From positions 1,488,001 through 1,552,000 of the forward strand of contig NZ_CP011968.1 in NCBI RefSeq assembly GCF_001077535.1: a DNA stretch of 64,000 nt. Direction: 5' to 3'. This stretch comes from Clostridioides difficile ATCC 9689 = DSM 1296 (lineage in GTDB: Bacteria; Bacillota; Clostridia; Peptostreptococcales; Peptostreptococcaceae). Position 1 is the first letter of the stretch, and each line of letters starts with the position of its first letter. Positions 54,440-62,966 of the stretch are shown piece after piece. Below the pieces are notes generated by a model. That model worked only from the letters and a program-made list of their open reading frames with translations, ran no database searches and was not told where the DNA came from. A program made the position numbers and the translations under genes.

Positions 54440-54679
54440 GTGAAATGTTCTAATTGTGGAAGTGTAAATATTGAAAAGGGAATTTTAACAACTGGTGGCA
54501 TATATGCTGAAACTATTGGATTAAAATATAGAGGAGATGGAAAATTAGATAAAGTTATAAATAAAACTTTTCCAGTACAATCTACTATATATTCAGATTT
54601 ATGTTTAGATTGTGGAGAAATAGTTAGAACCTATATAAAGGATAATACTGATAGGAATTGGTGTAAAGATAAGAAATAG
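54440..54679 (+). CDS. Small zinc-ribbon-like protein
   Basis: A 79-residue protein with two CxxC pairs: KCSNCGSVNIEKGIL at the N terminus and LCLDCGEIVRTY near the C terminus, the pattern of a zinc ribbon. The middle (GGIYAETIGLKYRGDGKLDKV) is polar. The start is GTG at 54440, eight bases after AGGGGG; an overlapping ATG would be out of frame. Function unknown. It is between the MerR gene and the riboswitch-controlled gene, on the opposite strand from the latter. Confidence 0.75.
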   Translation: MKCSNCGSVNIEKGILTTGGIYAETIGLKYRGDGKLDKVINKTFPVQSTIYSDLCLDCGEIVRTYIKDNTDRNWCKDKK

Positions 54680-54865
54680 AATAATTTTTGAAGTATATTA
54701 ATATTTGAAGTTGAATTTTATTAAAGATACAAGTGAAAAAGTATAAATGGGAAGAAATTGTTGTATGGAAGAAACTTTGCATATAGGGGAGATTAGTTTT
54801 TTAATATAATAACATTTTTAAATGTAGATAAAACTAAAAAGGGTTCTCTAGAAAACAATTTCTAT

Positions 54866-55042
54866 TTAATTATACTTACTTACCAATACCATCACTTGAT
54901 GTAAACAAGATTCTACTACATTTTCTCCGTACTCTAGTATAAAATCATCTAGCTGTGTATCTATAAAATCACAATAATCATATAAACTACTAATATAAGC
55001 AGTTAACATGTGTGTACATTTATCCATTTCATCTCTAAACAT
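54866..55042 (-). CDS. 58-residue protein under a c-di-GMP riboswitch
   Basis: A short acidic protein that begins MFRDEMDKCTHMLTAYISSL and includes DYCDFIDTQLDDFILEYGE, ending HQVMVLVSKYN. It has three cysteines and is predicted helical with no membrane segment. AGGGGG lies about 12 bases before its ATG. The 5' leader holds a c-di-GMP-I aptamer (55099-55182), so its expression should follow c-di-GMP. I do not recognise a family. It is short enough to be overlooked in automatic annotation. Confidence 0.78.
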   Translation of the reverse strand: MFRDEMDKCTHMLTAYISSLYDYCDFIDTQLDDFILEYGENVVESCLHQVMVLVSKYN

Positions 55043-55098
55043 ATATATTACTATCCCCCTAAAAAACTTTCATAAAACAAAAAGAACAATATCTTTTT

Positions 55099-55182
55099 GG
55101 CAACTGGCTGACATAACTCATAGTTTATTTTATAAGCGTTAGTCCCTATAGCTTTGCGTCACTAAATTTCTCTAGTTTTGCC
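55099..55182 (-). promoter_or_regulatory. c-di-GMP-I (GEMM) riboswitch aptamer
   Basis: Read on the minus strand it matches the GEMM-I consensus: P1 arms GGCAA and TTGCC, the hairpin CTAGA-GAAA-TTTAG with a GNRA tetraloop, then GTGACGCAAAGCTATAGGG, a tetraloop-receptor pair ACTAAC with GTTATG, and CAGCC before the closing arm. The hairpin AAAAAGA/TCTTTTT follows at 55080-55098, a possible expression platform. Whether it switches on or off cannot be told. It precedes the 58-residue gene. Confidence 0.9.
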
Positions 55183-55207
55183 GATTTAGTTTTATTCTAC
55201 AACTAAA

Positions 55208-55236
55208 ATAATACACTAGGATAAGTTATTGTTCAA
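55208..55236 (-). promoter_or_regulatory. Promoter of the riboswitch transcript
   Basis: On the minus strand TTGAAC (55236-55231), a 17-base spacer and TATTAT (55213-55208), about 15-25 bases before the aptamer. Confidence 0.78.
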
Positions 55237-55372
55237 CATACTTGTCAGAAAATTGAAATATTTAACAATATCTTAACAATATGAAATCTATTTTTCACTC
55301 AAGAAACAAACTATATGTATAGAATGTTTAATAAAAATTATATTTAGTTTTGTATTGAAGTTTTTATATTAA

Positions 55373-55513
55373 AAAGTTTAGTTCACAAGGGTTACTTGGC
55401 TAGATAATAGATGAACAAAAATATCTTGAAAAAATATATATGAATGGCAAAAAACAAGGGATGAATTTTATATAGACTCATCCCGTAATTATTTATATAT
55501 TGACCTTGATTAA
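55373..55513 (+). pseudogene. Unrecognised gene tail, frameshifted
   Basis: KSLVHKGYLAR in one frame, then after a one-base shift IIDEQKYLEKIYEWQKTRD and EFYIDSSRNYLYIDLD to the stop at 55511. It reads like the C terminus of a protein but lacks a start; family unknown. Confidence 0.4.
55458..55484 (-). terminator. Terminator of the MgtC-like gene
   Basis: GGGATGA/TCATCCC stem of 7 bp over 13 bases, then TTGTTTTTTG on the minus strand. Confidence 0.78.
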
Positions 55514-55546
55514 ATATATTATTATTTTTAAGCTTCAATTTTTATA

Positions 55547-56221
55547 TTATATTTCTAAAGTTTCTATAAGAGGATTATCGCTAAATAATTTTAATAAATT
55601 TGTTTTTTTATATCCTTTAGGTAACTTAGTATATATAACTACTTCTAACCAATCCCCATCAAGGCGTTTAATATTCATGTTTATAATTTCAATATTAGAT
55701 TTTTTAAATTTACCTTCAATATATTCTATGGAATCAGTGCTGTTAGAAATTTTAAGAGAAACTTGCTCTGCTGTAGGGAGTTTCATCCATTTCCTATCTC
55801 TATGAAGTGTTATCTGTACAATAACAATAATGATACTTGAAACAATACCAACTAAGTATAATCCAGAGCCAATGGCAAGACCTGTACCGGCTGTTGCCCA
55901 TATACCAGCAGCTGTAGTAAGACCACTTACTGATTGATTTCTAATAAATATTAATCCAGCACCTAAAAAACCTATACCACTGACAACTTGTGCTGCAACG
56001 CGGGCTGGGTCTAGACCAATACCTGGAGTACCCACTATATCATTAAATCCATACTTGGAAACAATGATTATAAGTGCTGAAGCTAATGCCACTATAAAAT
56101 GAGTGCGTATTCCAGCTTCTTTTAGTCTATTCTTTCTCTCATATCCAATTAAAGCCCCACAGAAACCAGCAGTAATGATTCTTGCTATATATTCAAATTG
56201 AATCAATATATGATGGTTCAT
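55547..56221 (-). CDS. MgtC/SapB family membrane protein
   Basis: A 224-residue protein. The N-terminal 145 residues carry about five hydrophobic helices, with the family signature GFCGALIGYERKNRLKEAGI, FIVALASALIIIVSKYG and GIGFLGAGLIFIRNQSVSG. A soluble C-terminal ACT-like domain (about 150-224) follows. MgtC of Salmonella modulates the F-ATPase and is needed in low magnesium; other members may transport or sense. The start is the ATG at 56221, after GGGGGTG; spacing of nine bases. No magnesium riboswitch is seen in the 220-base upstream gap. A terminator follows at 55458-55484. Confidence 0.85.
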   Translation of the reverse strand: MNHHILIQFEYIARIITAGFCGALIGYERKNRLKEAGIRTHFIVALASALIIIVSKYGFNDIVGTPGIGLDPARVAAQVVSGIGFLGAGLIFIRNQSVSGLTTAAGIWATAGTGLAIGSGLYLVGIVSSIIIVIVQITLHRDRKWMKLPTAEQVSLKISNSTDSIEYIEGKFKKSNIEIINMNIKRLDGDWLEVVIYTKLPKGYKKTNLLKLFSDNPLIETLEI

Positions 56222-56388
56222 TTATCTAGCACCCCCTTCTATATAATATTATATATACTATAATACTACATTTTTTATGTGAATATAGTAAAGTTTAAAA
56301 TTTATATAATAGTTATATATGAATATAAAATGTATAAACGTATATTATGTATATAAAAATGATAGAAAGCATCTAATTTTAAATGATT

Positions 56389-56423
56389 AAAGAGCAAGCT
56401 TAAATAAATCAAACTTGCTCTTT
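56389..56423. terminator. Terminator after the cysteine hydrolase gene
   Basis: AAAGAGCAAG and CTTGCTCTTT form a 10-bp stem over 15 bases, between the divergent MgtC promoter region and the end of the hydrolase gene. Confidence 0.7.
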
Positions 56424-56440
56424 TAACATAGTGTATGTTT

Positions 56441-56995
56441 TTATTTGTGATAGTTAGATAAAAATTTATCTGTGTTTTTTACATCTGCAAAACTGTTCTG
56501 TAGTGATGCCATGAATACTTGATGTACAGTATTTGCATTAATTTCTATATTATTCCAAGATAAATTCTTCGTTGTACATGCATCGCTTATTAGAGTTATG
56601 TCGTATCGAAGTTTCTTTGCTGTTCTTACACTTGTATCAATACACATATGGCTCATCATTCCACAGATTACTAGATTAGTAATATTTTTTTTCTCAAGGA
56701 TACTTTGCAAATCTGTTTCAAAGAAACTATCTGGTGTGTGTTTAATTATAATTTCTTCATTATCTAGTGGAAAAACAATTTTATTTATTTCTGAACCATG
56801 AGTATTAGGAAGAAAAAAAGAAGCTGTTTTATCTGTTGATATATGCTGTATATGAATAACTGGTAAATTGTTTTTTCTAAAAAACAGTAGTATTTTTTTA
56901 GCATTTTCAGCAGTTTCTTCTGATTGAAATAATTCACATTTTCCATTTTTAAAATAATCATTTTGAATATCAATCAATATTAAAGCTATAGACAT
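56441..56995 (-). CDS. Isochorismatase-family cysteine hydrolase
   Basis: A 184-residue cysteine hydrolase with catalytic Asp in LILIDIQNDYF, Lys in IIIKHTPDSFF and Cys in VICGMMSHMCIDTSVR. Members hydrolyse isochorismate, N-carbamoyl amides or nicotinamide; the GMMSHMCIDTSVR style is closest to the general cysteine-hydrolase group. Downstream of the HxlR gene by 77 bases on the same strand, it is probably the output of that regulator. GGAGG precedes the ATG. It is shorter than the related hydrolase at 20001-20636 and not closely similar, so it is not a recent duplicate. Confidence 0.85.
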   Translation of the reverse strand: MSIALILIDIQNDYFKNGKCELFQSEETAENAKKILLFFRKNNLPVIHIQHISTDKTASFFLPNTHGSEINKIVFPLDNEEIIIKHTPDSFFETDLQSILEKKNITNLVICGMMSHMCIDTSVRTAKKLRYDITLISDACTTKNLSWNNIEINANTVHQVFMASLQNSFADVKNTDKFLSNYHK

Positions 56996-57072
56996 GATTA
57001 TACCTCCTATTTATTTTTATTATAATACTATTGTAAAAAATGTAAATTACTTACTTTTTGGTATGTATAGGA

Positions 57073-57438
57073 TTACTTATTGTAGCAAATTCCTTTATTA
57101 TCTAGAATTTCTTGTTGACCATGTTCAAGCATATATTCGATTCCTATTTCTTGCATTATTTCCACTGCTTTTAACATTTTTTTACCACGATTAGTAAGAA
57201 AATATTCAACATGTAATGGATATCCAGCAGAACTTATTTTATCAATAATCCCAAAATCACGTAACTCTTTTAATTGTTGAATCAACATTTTTTGATTTAT
57301 TCCATAAATATTATGTTGCAATTCAGAAAATGTTTTATTAGATTGTCTTAATTCAAATATAAGGATAGTTTTCCATTTTCCTTTGATTATGTCATGTACA
57401 ATTTCAAGAGGACATGTATATTCAGCTCTTATTTTCAT
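57073..57438 (-). CDS. HxlR-family transcriptional regulator
   Basis: A 121-residue winged-helix protein of the HxlR type: CPLEIVHDIIKGKWKTILIFEL, then TFSELQHNIYGINQKMLIQQ and YFLTNRGKKMLKAVEIM. HxlR regulators respond to thiol stress or redox-active compounds; the single Cys near the N terminus (CPLE) is the usual switch residue. The ATG is preceded by GGGGGTGATATGCT. Its promoter contains a dyad (57472-57492) between -35 and -10. It forms an operon with the cysteine hydrolase. Confidence 0.87.
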   Translation of the reverse strand: MKIRAEYTCPLEIVHDIIKGKWKTILIFELRQSNKTFSELQHNIYGINQKMLIQQLKELRDFGIIDKISSAGYPLHVEYFLTNRGKKMLKAVEIMQEIGIEYMLEHGQQEILDNKGICYNK

Positions 57439-57468
57439 AGCATATCACCCCCAGTAAAATGATAATAA

Positions 57469-57497
57469 ATTATATCACTTGTCTTGTGATATGACAA
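57469..57497 (-). promoter_or_regulatory. HxlR-gene promoter with embedded operator
   Basis: On the minus strand TTGTCA (57497-57492), 17 bases, TATAAT (57474-57469). The dyad ATATCAC-x7-GTGATAT (57472-57492) fills the spacer and overlaps both boxes, so a bound repressor would exclude RNA polymerase. Confidence 0.8.
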
Positions 57498-57668
57498 ATA
57501 TATATGAACTGTATATAAATTTTATGTTTTATTAAGTTCTAAATTTCTTCTATTGTAGTTCATATTTAGTACATAAATAATTAGTAAGATATAAGTAAAT
57601 AAATATATAACATGACTATAGAAATTTAACTTTAAAATAACTTATGATAATTTAGAGGAGGAATATAT

Positions 57669-57803
57669 ATGAATATATCAAGAAAAGCTATGAAAATAAT
57701 AGAATTAGCACAAAAAATTGCAAATAAGAGGGGGATTTCAGTAGAAGAAGCTTGGAGTGAAGCAGTAACAGAATATAAAAATAAATACGAACATATTGCA
57801 TAG
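57669..57803 (+). CDS. Short 44-residue protein of unknown function
   Basis: A 44-residue helical, basic protein: begins MNISRKAMKIIELAQKIANK and continues RGISVEEAWSEAVTEYKNKY. It has AGGAGG eight bases before the ATG. It looks like a compact helical protein, perhaps DNA-binding or an antitoxin-like fragment, but I do not recognise a family. The gene lies 100 bases upstream of the GNAT gene on the same strand. Confidence 0.6.
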   Translation: MNISRKAMKIIELAQKIANKRGISVEEAWSEAVTEYKNKYEHIA

Positions 57804-57902
57804 ATATTTAAAAATTTAGAATATTTGGTAGAATATAATGATTTTAAATGATACTATAAATTATAAGGTATATCATTATTAACATAGAAGGAGGATATCT
57901 GC

Positions 57903-58688
57903 TTGATTGTAAAAATAGATAATACTTTAGAAAAAGAATTTTGGCAATATGTATCACATGAAGAAAGTCTAAATTTATTCATAATTGGATACGTTGAGAA
58001 TTATGGATTTAGCTCTCAATATCAAGATATATGGTCTCAGGTAGAAGATGGAAATATAACCTCTATAATATTAAAAAATAAGTCAACACTTATAATTTAT
58101 AGTTTTAAAAATAATTTTAATATAGGAGAAATGAAGAATCATATAAAAGATTTAGATGTAGAAAGCATAAGTGGAAAAAAATGTGTAATAGATAGACTAA
58201 TAAGTAAATACAAAGATTTTTATGAAAAACTAGATAATAAATTTTGTGTATTAAAAGAAATAAAAGAAATAGATTTTTCCAACATGAAGGAGTATAAAAT
58301 AGAAAATGCTCAGGAAAAAGATATTGATGAAATAGGAAAACTTTTAAATAGGTCAGACTATAAAGTAAGTAAAAATTACATAGAAGAAAGGAAAGAACAT
58401 TTAAAAGAGGGAAATGTAAGAGCATATTTTATTAGAAATGATGATACTATGATTAGCACTGTGTCAACTGGTATGGAAACTAGTTTTTTGGCAATGGTGG
58501 TCTCTGTAAGTACAGATAAAAGATATAGGGGAAAAGGACTTGCAAGTTATATGGTTTACAATTTGAGTAAAGAATTATTGTTGGAAGGAAAAGTTCCATG
58601 TCTTTTTTATAATAATGATGTAGCAGGTAAAATATATCATAATATAGGATACAAAGAGATAAATGAATGGACAATTCTTTTTAAATAG
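57903..58688 (+). CDS. GNAT family acetyltransferase
   Basis: A 261-residue protein. The N-terminal half (about 1-125) is a divergent GNAT-like fold; the C-terminal half (about 130-261) is a GNAT domain with the acetyl-CoA motif VSVSTDKRYRGKGLASYMV and CLFYNNDVAGKIYHNIGYKEI. It would transfer acetyl or another acyl group to an amine of unknown identity. The start is TTG at 57903, after AGGAGG. A strong terminator follows at 58701-58770. Monocistronic or following the 44-residue gene. Confidence 0.84.
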   Translation: MIVKIDNTLEKEFWQYVSHEESLNLFIIGYVENYGFSSQYQDIWSQVEDGNITSIILKNKSTLIIYSFKNNFNIGEMKNHIKDLDVESISGKKCVIDRLISKYKDFYEKLDNKFCVLKEIKEIDFSNMKEYKIENAQEKDIDEIGKLLNRSDYKVSKNYIEERKEHLKEGNVRAYFIRNDDTMISTVSTGMETSFLAMVVSVSTDKRYRGKGLASYMVYNLSKELLLEGKVPCLFYNNDVAGKIYHNIGYKEINEWTILFK

Positions 58689-58700
58689 CTATAAAAAATA

Positions 58701-58770
58701 AAAAACTCTATCGAGAATTAAAGTATTTATAAATAACTATATTTTTACTATAATTCATGATAGAGTTTTT
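58701..58770. terminator. Bidirectional terminator between GNAT and pdaA genes
   Basis: AAAAACTCTATC pairs with GATAGAGTTTTT (12 bp), extended by GAATTA/TAATTC; Ts flank both sides. Confidence 0.85.
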
Positions 58771-58784
58771 TTAAATTTATGATA

Positions 58785-59609
58785 CTATTTTTTATTATTT
58801 AAATAATCAAGTGTTTTAAGTTTATAACCTTCTTTTTCCCAATGTGTAAGAACCTCATCTAATATCTCAGTATTTGTTGATGAATTTGGATGCAGTAAAA
58901 CTATTGCACCAGGATGAGTTCTTGAATAAATTTTGTTTTTGGCAAATTCATGAGTAGGTTGTTTCTTTTCATACCAATCTACATAAGCAAAACTCCAAAA
59001 TATTGATTTATATCCTAAATCTTGTGTATATTTTAAAGATTGTTCGCTAAATTTACCCATTGGAGGTCTAAAATACTTAGGCATTTCTTTTCCAGTAACA
59101 TCTTTGTATGCTTTTTCTACACTTGTAATTTCTTCTTTGAATTTTTCAAAATCTGTAATACCTGCCATTGATGGATGGCTTTTTGAATGATTACAAACTA
59201 AATGTCCTTCTTTTTCCATACGCTTTATTAACTCTGGATTGCTTTTTATATAACTTTCAACTACGAAAAATTGAGCTTTAGCATTGTGTTTTTTAAGCGT
59301 ATCTAATAATTTTGGAGTGTTTCCACTTTCATATCCAGCATCAAATGATAGATATATAACTTTTTCATTGGGATTTCCTACATAATAAGCTCCGTATTTT
59401 TTAAAAAAATCAGCTTCTTTTATAGGTGATGGCTGTTTACCATCCTCCCTAGGGTTAAAATACCAATCATATTCATGTGTGTCGAGTGTTGGACTAGAAA
59501 TTTGAGTTTTTGTTTTATCTAATGATTTAAAATTTATACTAGCAATTCCAAAAAGTACTAGAGCAAATGCTCCTATCATAATGTATTTTTTTAGGCTATC
59601 TTTTTTCAC
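58785..59609 (-). CDS. pdaA: Polysaccharide deacetylase, PdaA (muramic-delta-lactam) type
   Basis: A 274-residue NodB-type deacetylase with a signal-anchor segment at the N terminus (KKYIMIGAFALVLFGIASINF). Motifs: LSFDAGYESGNTPKLLDTL (catalytic Asp and metal), CNHSKSHPSMAGI (metal His), YFRPPMGKFS, and IVLLHPNSSTNTEI. The length and the DAGYE variant match PdaA, which removes N-acetyl from muramic acid to make muramic-delta-lactam in the spore cortex; I recall the C. difficile CD1430 gene pdaA1 in this position. The start is GTG at 59609 after GAGGTG. A sporulation sigma promoter was looked for upstream and not clearly seen. Confidence 0.86.
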   Translation of the reverse strand: MKKDSLKKYIMIGAFALVLFGIASINFKSLDKTKTQISSPTLDTHEYDWYFNPREDGKQPSPIKEADFFKKYGAYYVGNPNEKVIYLSFDAGYESGNTPKLLDTLKKHNAKAQFFVVESYIKSNPELIKRMEKEGHLVCNHSKSHPSMAGITDFEKFKEEITSVEKAYKDVTGKEMPKYFRPPMGKFSEQSLKYTQDLGYKSIFWSFAYVDWYEKKQPTHEFAKNKIYSRTHPGAIVLLHPNSSTNTEILDEVLTHWEKEGYKLKTLDYLNNKK

Positions 59610-59829
59610 AATTTCACCTCTTATTTAAAATTTAAAATATATTTCTTATAATATAGTTTGAATATTTATAGTTAAAAATATTCACATATACAAATAATAA
59701 ATGAAAGAAGTTTACTGTAAGATATAAAGTTGATATTAATTATCTTAAATAAAGTGTATATAAATGATAAAATATAAAGAGAAATGATTGTAAATAAGTT
59801 AGGCTGGTTTAACTTGAAGGGATATAAAA

Positions 59830-62800
59830 ATGGATAATATAATAAGTGTATTGAATGATGTTGTTTTTTTAGATATAGAAGTTAGTGGATTAGATTGTTT
59901 AAATTCAGAAATTTTAGAAGTTGGAGCTGTCAAGGTTAAAGACTGGAAAATACATACCTATGAATCATTAATAAAAAACAAATTTGAGGTACCTATAGAA
60001 GTATTCTCAGTATGTAAAAATTTAGATAAAAATGATTTAGAAATAGCTAATGAAATAGAACTGGTGGAAGATAGACTTGTAAATTTTGTAGAAGATAGTT
60101 TCATTATATGTCATGATTTAAGTCTGAAAAAAAAGTTTTTTGAGTATCATATGCCAAAGTTAAAAAACAAATTTATTGATTTAATTGAATTAGCAGTTAT
60201 TTTAGAACCATATCATAAAGATTATAGCTTAGAATACTTAAAAAATACTTTAACAAATTGTAATTCTAAAGTGGAAAATAGAGCTTTATCAGATGCTATT
60301 GATATAATAAATATAGTAAATTGCCTTTTAGTAAAATTTAATAACTATGAAAAAACTACTTTGGAGCCATTGAGTTTTAAAATAAATTCATATCTTAAAA
60401 AATTTAATCTTCCAACATGGGAATGGAGCAAATTTTTAGAAGAGGCAAATTATGATTTATCAAATAATATAAATATAAAAAAAGAATATAATATATTTGA
60501 CTCAAAAGAAGAAAAGAAGAAGGAAAGAGAAACCTTAAAAATTTTAAATGAAGAAGAAAAAAATTATGAAGAATTATTAAAATACAAAACTATTTGGGAG
60601 AATAAAGAAGGATTTACATATGAATATAGACCTGGTCAATATGAGCTTACTAAAACAATAAGAGAGTTGTTTAGAAATAGCGAAGATGAAGAAAAAATTG
60701 CATGTATAGAGGCACCAACTGGTATAGGTAAAAGTGTAGGATATTTATTGCCTGCAATATTAGAGGCTAGAATTAATAAAAAAAGATTATTAATTTCTAC
60801 TGACACAAAGGAATTGCAGATACAATTAATAAATAAAGATATTCCAAATGTGTTAGATTCTTTGGGTCTAAATGGAAAAGTAAGTTACGGATATATAAAG
60901 GGAAAAAATAACTATATTTGTATAGATAGACTGGAAGCATATATAGATGATTATGAGTCTCAAAACCCTACTAAAGGAGAAATTTTATCTTTAATATTTT
61001 TGAAGAGATTAGTTGAAGGTGGCAAGTATGGAGATATAGAAGAAATAAATTATTTAGTGTTTGACAACTTCAAGGAAATAAGTACTCACTTAAGAAATGT
61101 AAGTTGTGACCCAAATATGTGCAGACCTAAAAAATGCAAAAAAGATTGTTTATATAAAAACAGAATAGAAGAATTAAAAGAAGAACATATAACAGTAGTA
61201 AATCATTCACTATTAGCTAAATGGCCGTATAAGGATGAAAAACCTTTAGAAAATATAATAGTAGATGAAGCACATAATTTGACTGAAAAAGGATATGATT
61301 TCTTTTCAAGCATTATAAATTCAAAGTCTTTAAGGTATTTATTACAAGAAATTTATCCTTACGAGTTTATTCAAAATAGTAGCTTTATATATAAAAAATA
61401 TAGTAGAAATATGAGAAAAATAAAGGCTTTTGATAAATTTTATAATGTATTAAAAATTGGAAGAGAAGATAAACAAAAAATTGCTAGAAGCATAAATCTC
61501 ATTATTGAAGAGATAGATTCAATATTAAATTTTGGTAATTGTAATGAATATAATAATGTAAGTAATTATAATTTAAGATGGGAACTGAATTTGCAAATAG
61601 ATGAAATTGTGGGAAAACTAAAAAAGGGTGGTATAGATACTGAAATAAGTTATAGAGCCTATAGTGAAAAGATAAAGTTGAGTTGTGAGAAAATAATAAA
61701 AAATTTAGTTTCAATAATAATAATAATTTATAGGAATATTGATGATGATAGTATAGATAAAGAAGCAGATATATATAAATTTGGAAAGGCAAAGACAAGA
61801 GATTTAGAGGATATAAAGATTATATTTGAAATCTTTTTAGAGTATGATGAAAAGGATGATTATGCAAGGATAGTTGAAATTGATAAGAATTATAATGACT
61901 TTGAATTTCGAGTAGTGCCATTAAAAATAGCAGATTTATTTGAAGAAAATATTTTATCTCAATTAGAAAAAGGAATATTTTTATCAGCAACTTTGAGTTT
62001 ATCTGAAAGTATGTCTTATTTTAAAAATACATTAGGAATAGACAGAGTTAAGAATGTGGAAAAGATTATAGAACCAATTTTTGATTATAAAAATAGAGTC
62101 TCTGTAGTTGGATTTTCTGATATTTGTGAGTACAGAAATTCTGAATTTCCAAATGAGATGAGTAAAATTATATCTAATATATCAAAGATTACAGAAGGTC
62201 ATACATTAGCTCTTTTTAATAGTAAAGATAGACAAGAAAAAACTTATGAAATATTGAAAAAATACTTACATAGTTTTAACTTAGAAATTTATGCTGATAA
62301 AAAGGGCATTAGACACCTTAATGATTTAAATAGAAAATGTGTAGTACTTGGCTCAAAAGGATGTTTTGAAGGCGTAGACATTCCAGGGGATGGTTTGGTT
62401 TGTGTAACTTTAGACAAGCTTCCGAATCTAAATCCAAAAGACCCTTTGTATTTTACTATAATGAAGAAGTATGGTATAGACTACTATACTATAAATTATC
62501 CTCAAATGACCATAAAGGTAAAGCAAGCTATGGGGAGAATTTTAAGAAGCAAATATGACTATGGATGTTTTGTGATTTTTGATGTAGGAACTAATATAAG
62601 TGTTTTAAAGAGATTAGAGAAAGATTTACACGATTGTAAAATTTCAAAGGTTAATAGCAATGAGTTTTATACTTATATAAGGCGACATTTAAATAAATCT
62701 AGAAGTTTAATACTAAAATCTGTTATATTTGATACTATAAAAGCGTTGAATGTTGATGCTAAAATGGATAACAATGATGTTGATAAGGATATTATAAAAA

Positions 62801-62949
62801 AAGATATAAATGAAAATATAAGACAAAGAGCTGTAAAAGGAGAAGTGTACCATATTGATATTATAAAAAAAGATATGAAAGTAAAATATTTTGATAGAAA
62901 CTATCTTATAAATTTAGATATATTTATGAGAGAAGAAGATAAAAATTAA
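59830..62949 (+). CDS. dinG: DinG-like helicase with N-terminal exonuclease-like domain
   Basis: A 1039-residue protein. The N-terminal 165 residues resemble a DEDDh exonuclease (VFLDIEVSGLD has the first D-x-E), but the second Asp of the set appears as Lys (CHDLSLKKKFF) and the His of the last motif is Asn (VENRALSDAID), so exonuclease activity is doubtful. The helicase begins with EAPTGIGKSVGYLLP (Walker A), has the iron-sulfur cysteines CDPNMCRPKKCKKDC (about 430-445) and IIVDEAHNLTEKGYD (DEAH), and ends with QAMGRILRSKYDYGC. It should unwind DNA or R-loops. The ATG follows GAAGGG. Confidence 0.9.
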   Translation: MDNIISVLNDVVFLDIEVSGLDCLNSEILEVGAVKVKDWKIHTYESLIKNKFEVPIEVFSVCKNLDKNDLEIANEIELVEDRLVNFVEDSFIICHDLSLKKKFFEYHMPKLKNKFIDLIELAVILEPYHKDYSLEYLKNTLTNCNSKVENRALSDAIDIINIVNCLLVKFNNYEKTTLEPLSFKINSYLKKFNLPTWEWSKFLEEANYDLSNNINIKKEYNIFDSKEEKKKERETLKILNEEEKNYEELLKYKTIWENKEGFTYEYRPGQYELTKTIRELFRNSEDEEKIACIEAPTGIGKSVGYLLPAILEARINKKRLLISTDTKELQIQLINKDIPNVLDSLGLNGKVSYGYIKGKNNYICIDRLEAYIDDYESQNPTKGEILSLIFLKRLVEGGKYGDIEEINYLVFDNFKEISTHLRNVSCDPNMCRPKKCKKDCLYKNRIEELKEEHITVVNHSLLAKWPYKDEKPLENIIVDEAHNLTEKGYDFFSSIINSKSLRYLLQEIYPYEFIQNSSFIYKKYSRNMRKIKAFDKFYNVLKIGREDKQKIARSINLIIEEIDSILNFGNCNEYNNVSNYNLRWELNLQIDEIVGKLKKGGIDTEISYRAYSEKIKLSCEKIIKNLVSIIIIIYRNIDDDSIDKEADIYKFGKAKTRDLEDIKIIFEIFLEYDEKDDYARIVEIDKNYNDFEFRVVPLKIADLFEENILSQLEKGIFLSATLSLSESMSYFKNTLGIDRVKNVEKIIEPIFDYKNRVSVVGFSDICEYRNSEFPNEMSKIISNISKITEGHTLALFNSKDRQEKTYEILKKYLHSFNLEIYADKKGIRHLNDLNRKCVVLGSKGCFEGVDIPGDGLVCVTLDKLPNLNPKDPLYFTIMKKYGIDYYTINYPQMTIKVKQAMGRILRSKYDYGCFVIFDVGTNISVLKRLEKDLHDCKISKVNSNEFYTYIRRHLNKSRSLILKSVIFDTIKALNVDAKMDNNDVDKDIIKKDINENIRQRAVKGEVYHIDIIKKDMKVKYFDRNYLINLDIFMREEDKN

Positions 62950-62966
62950 GAGTGGGAGTGATATAT

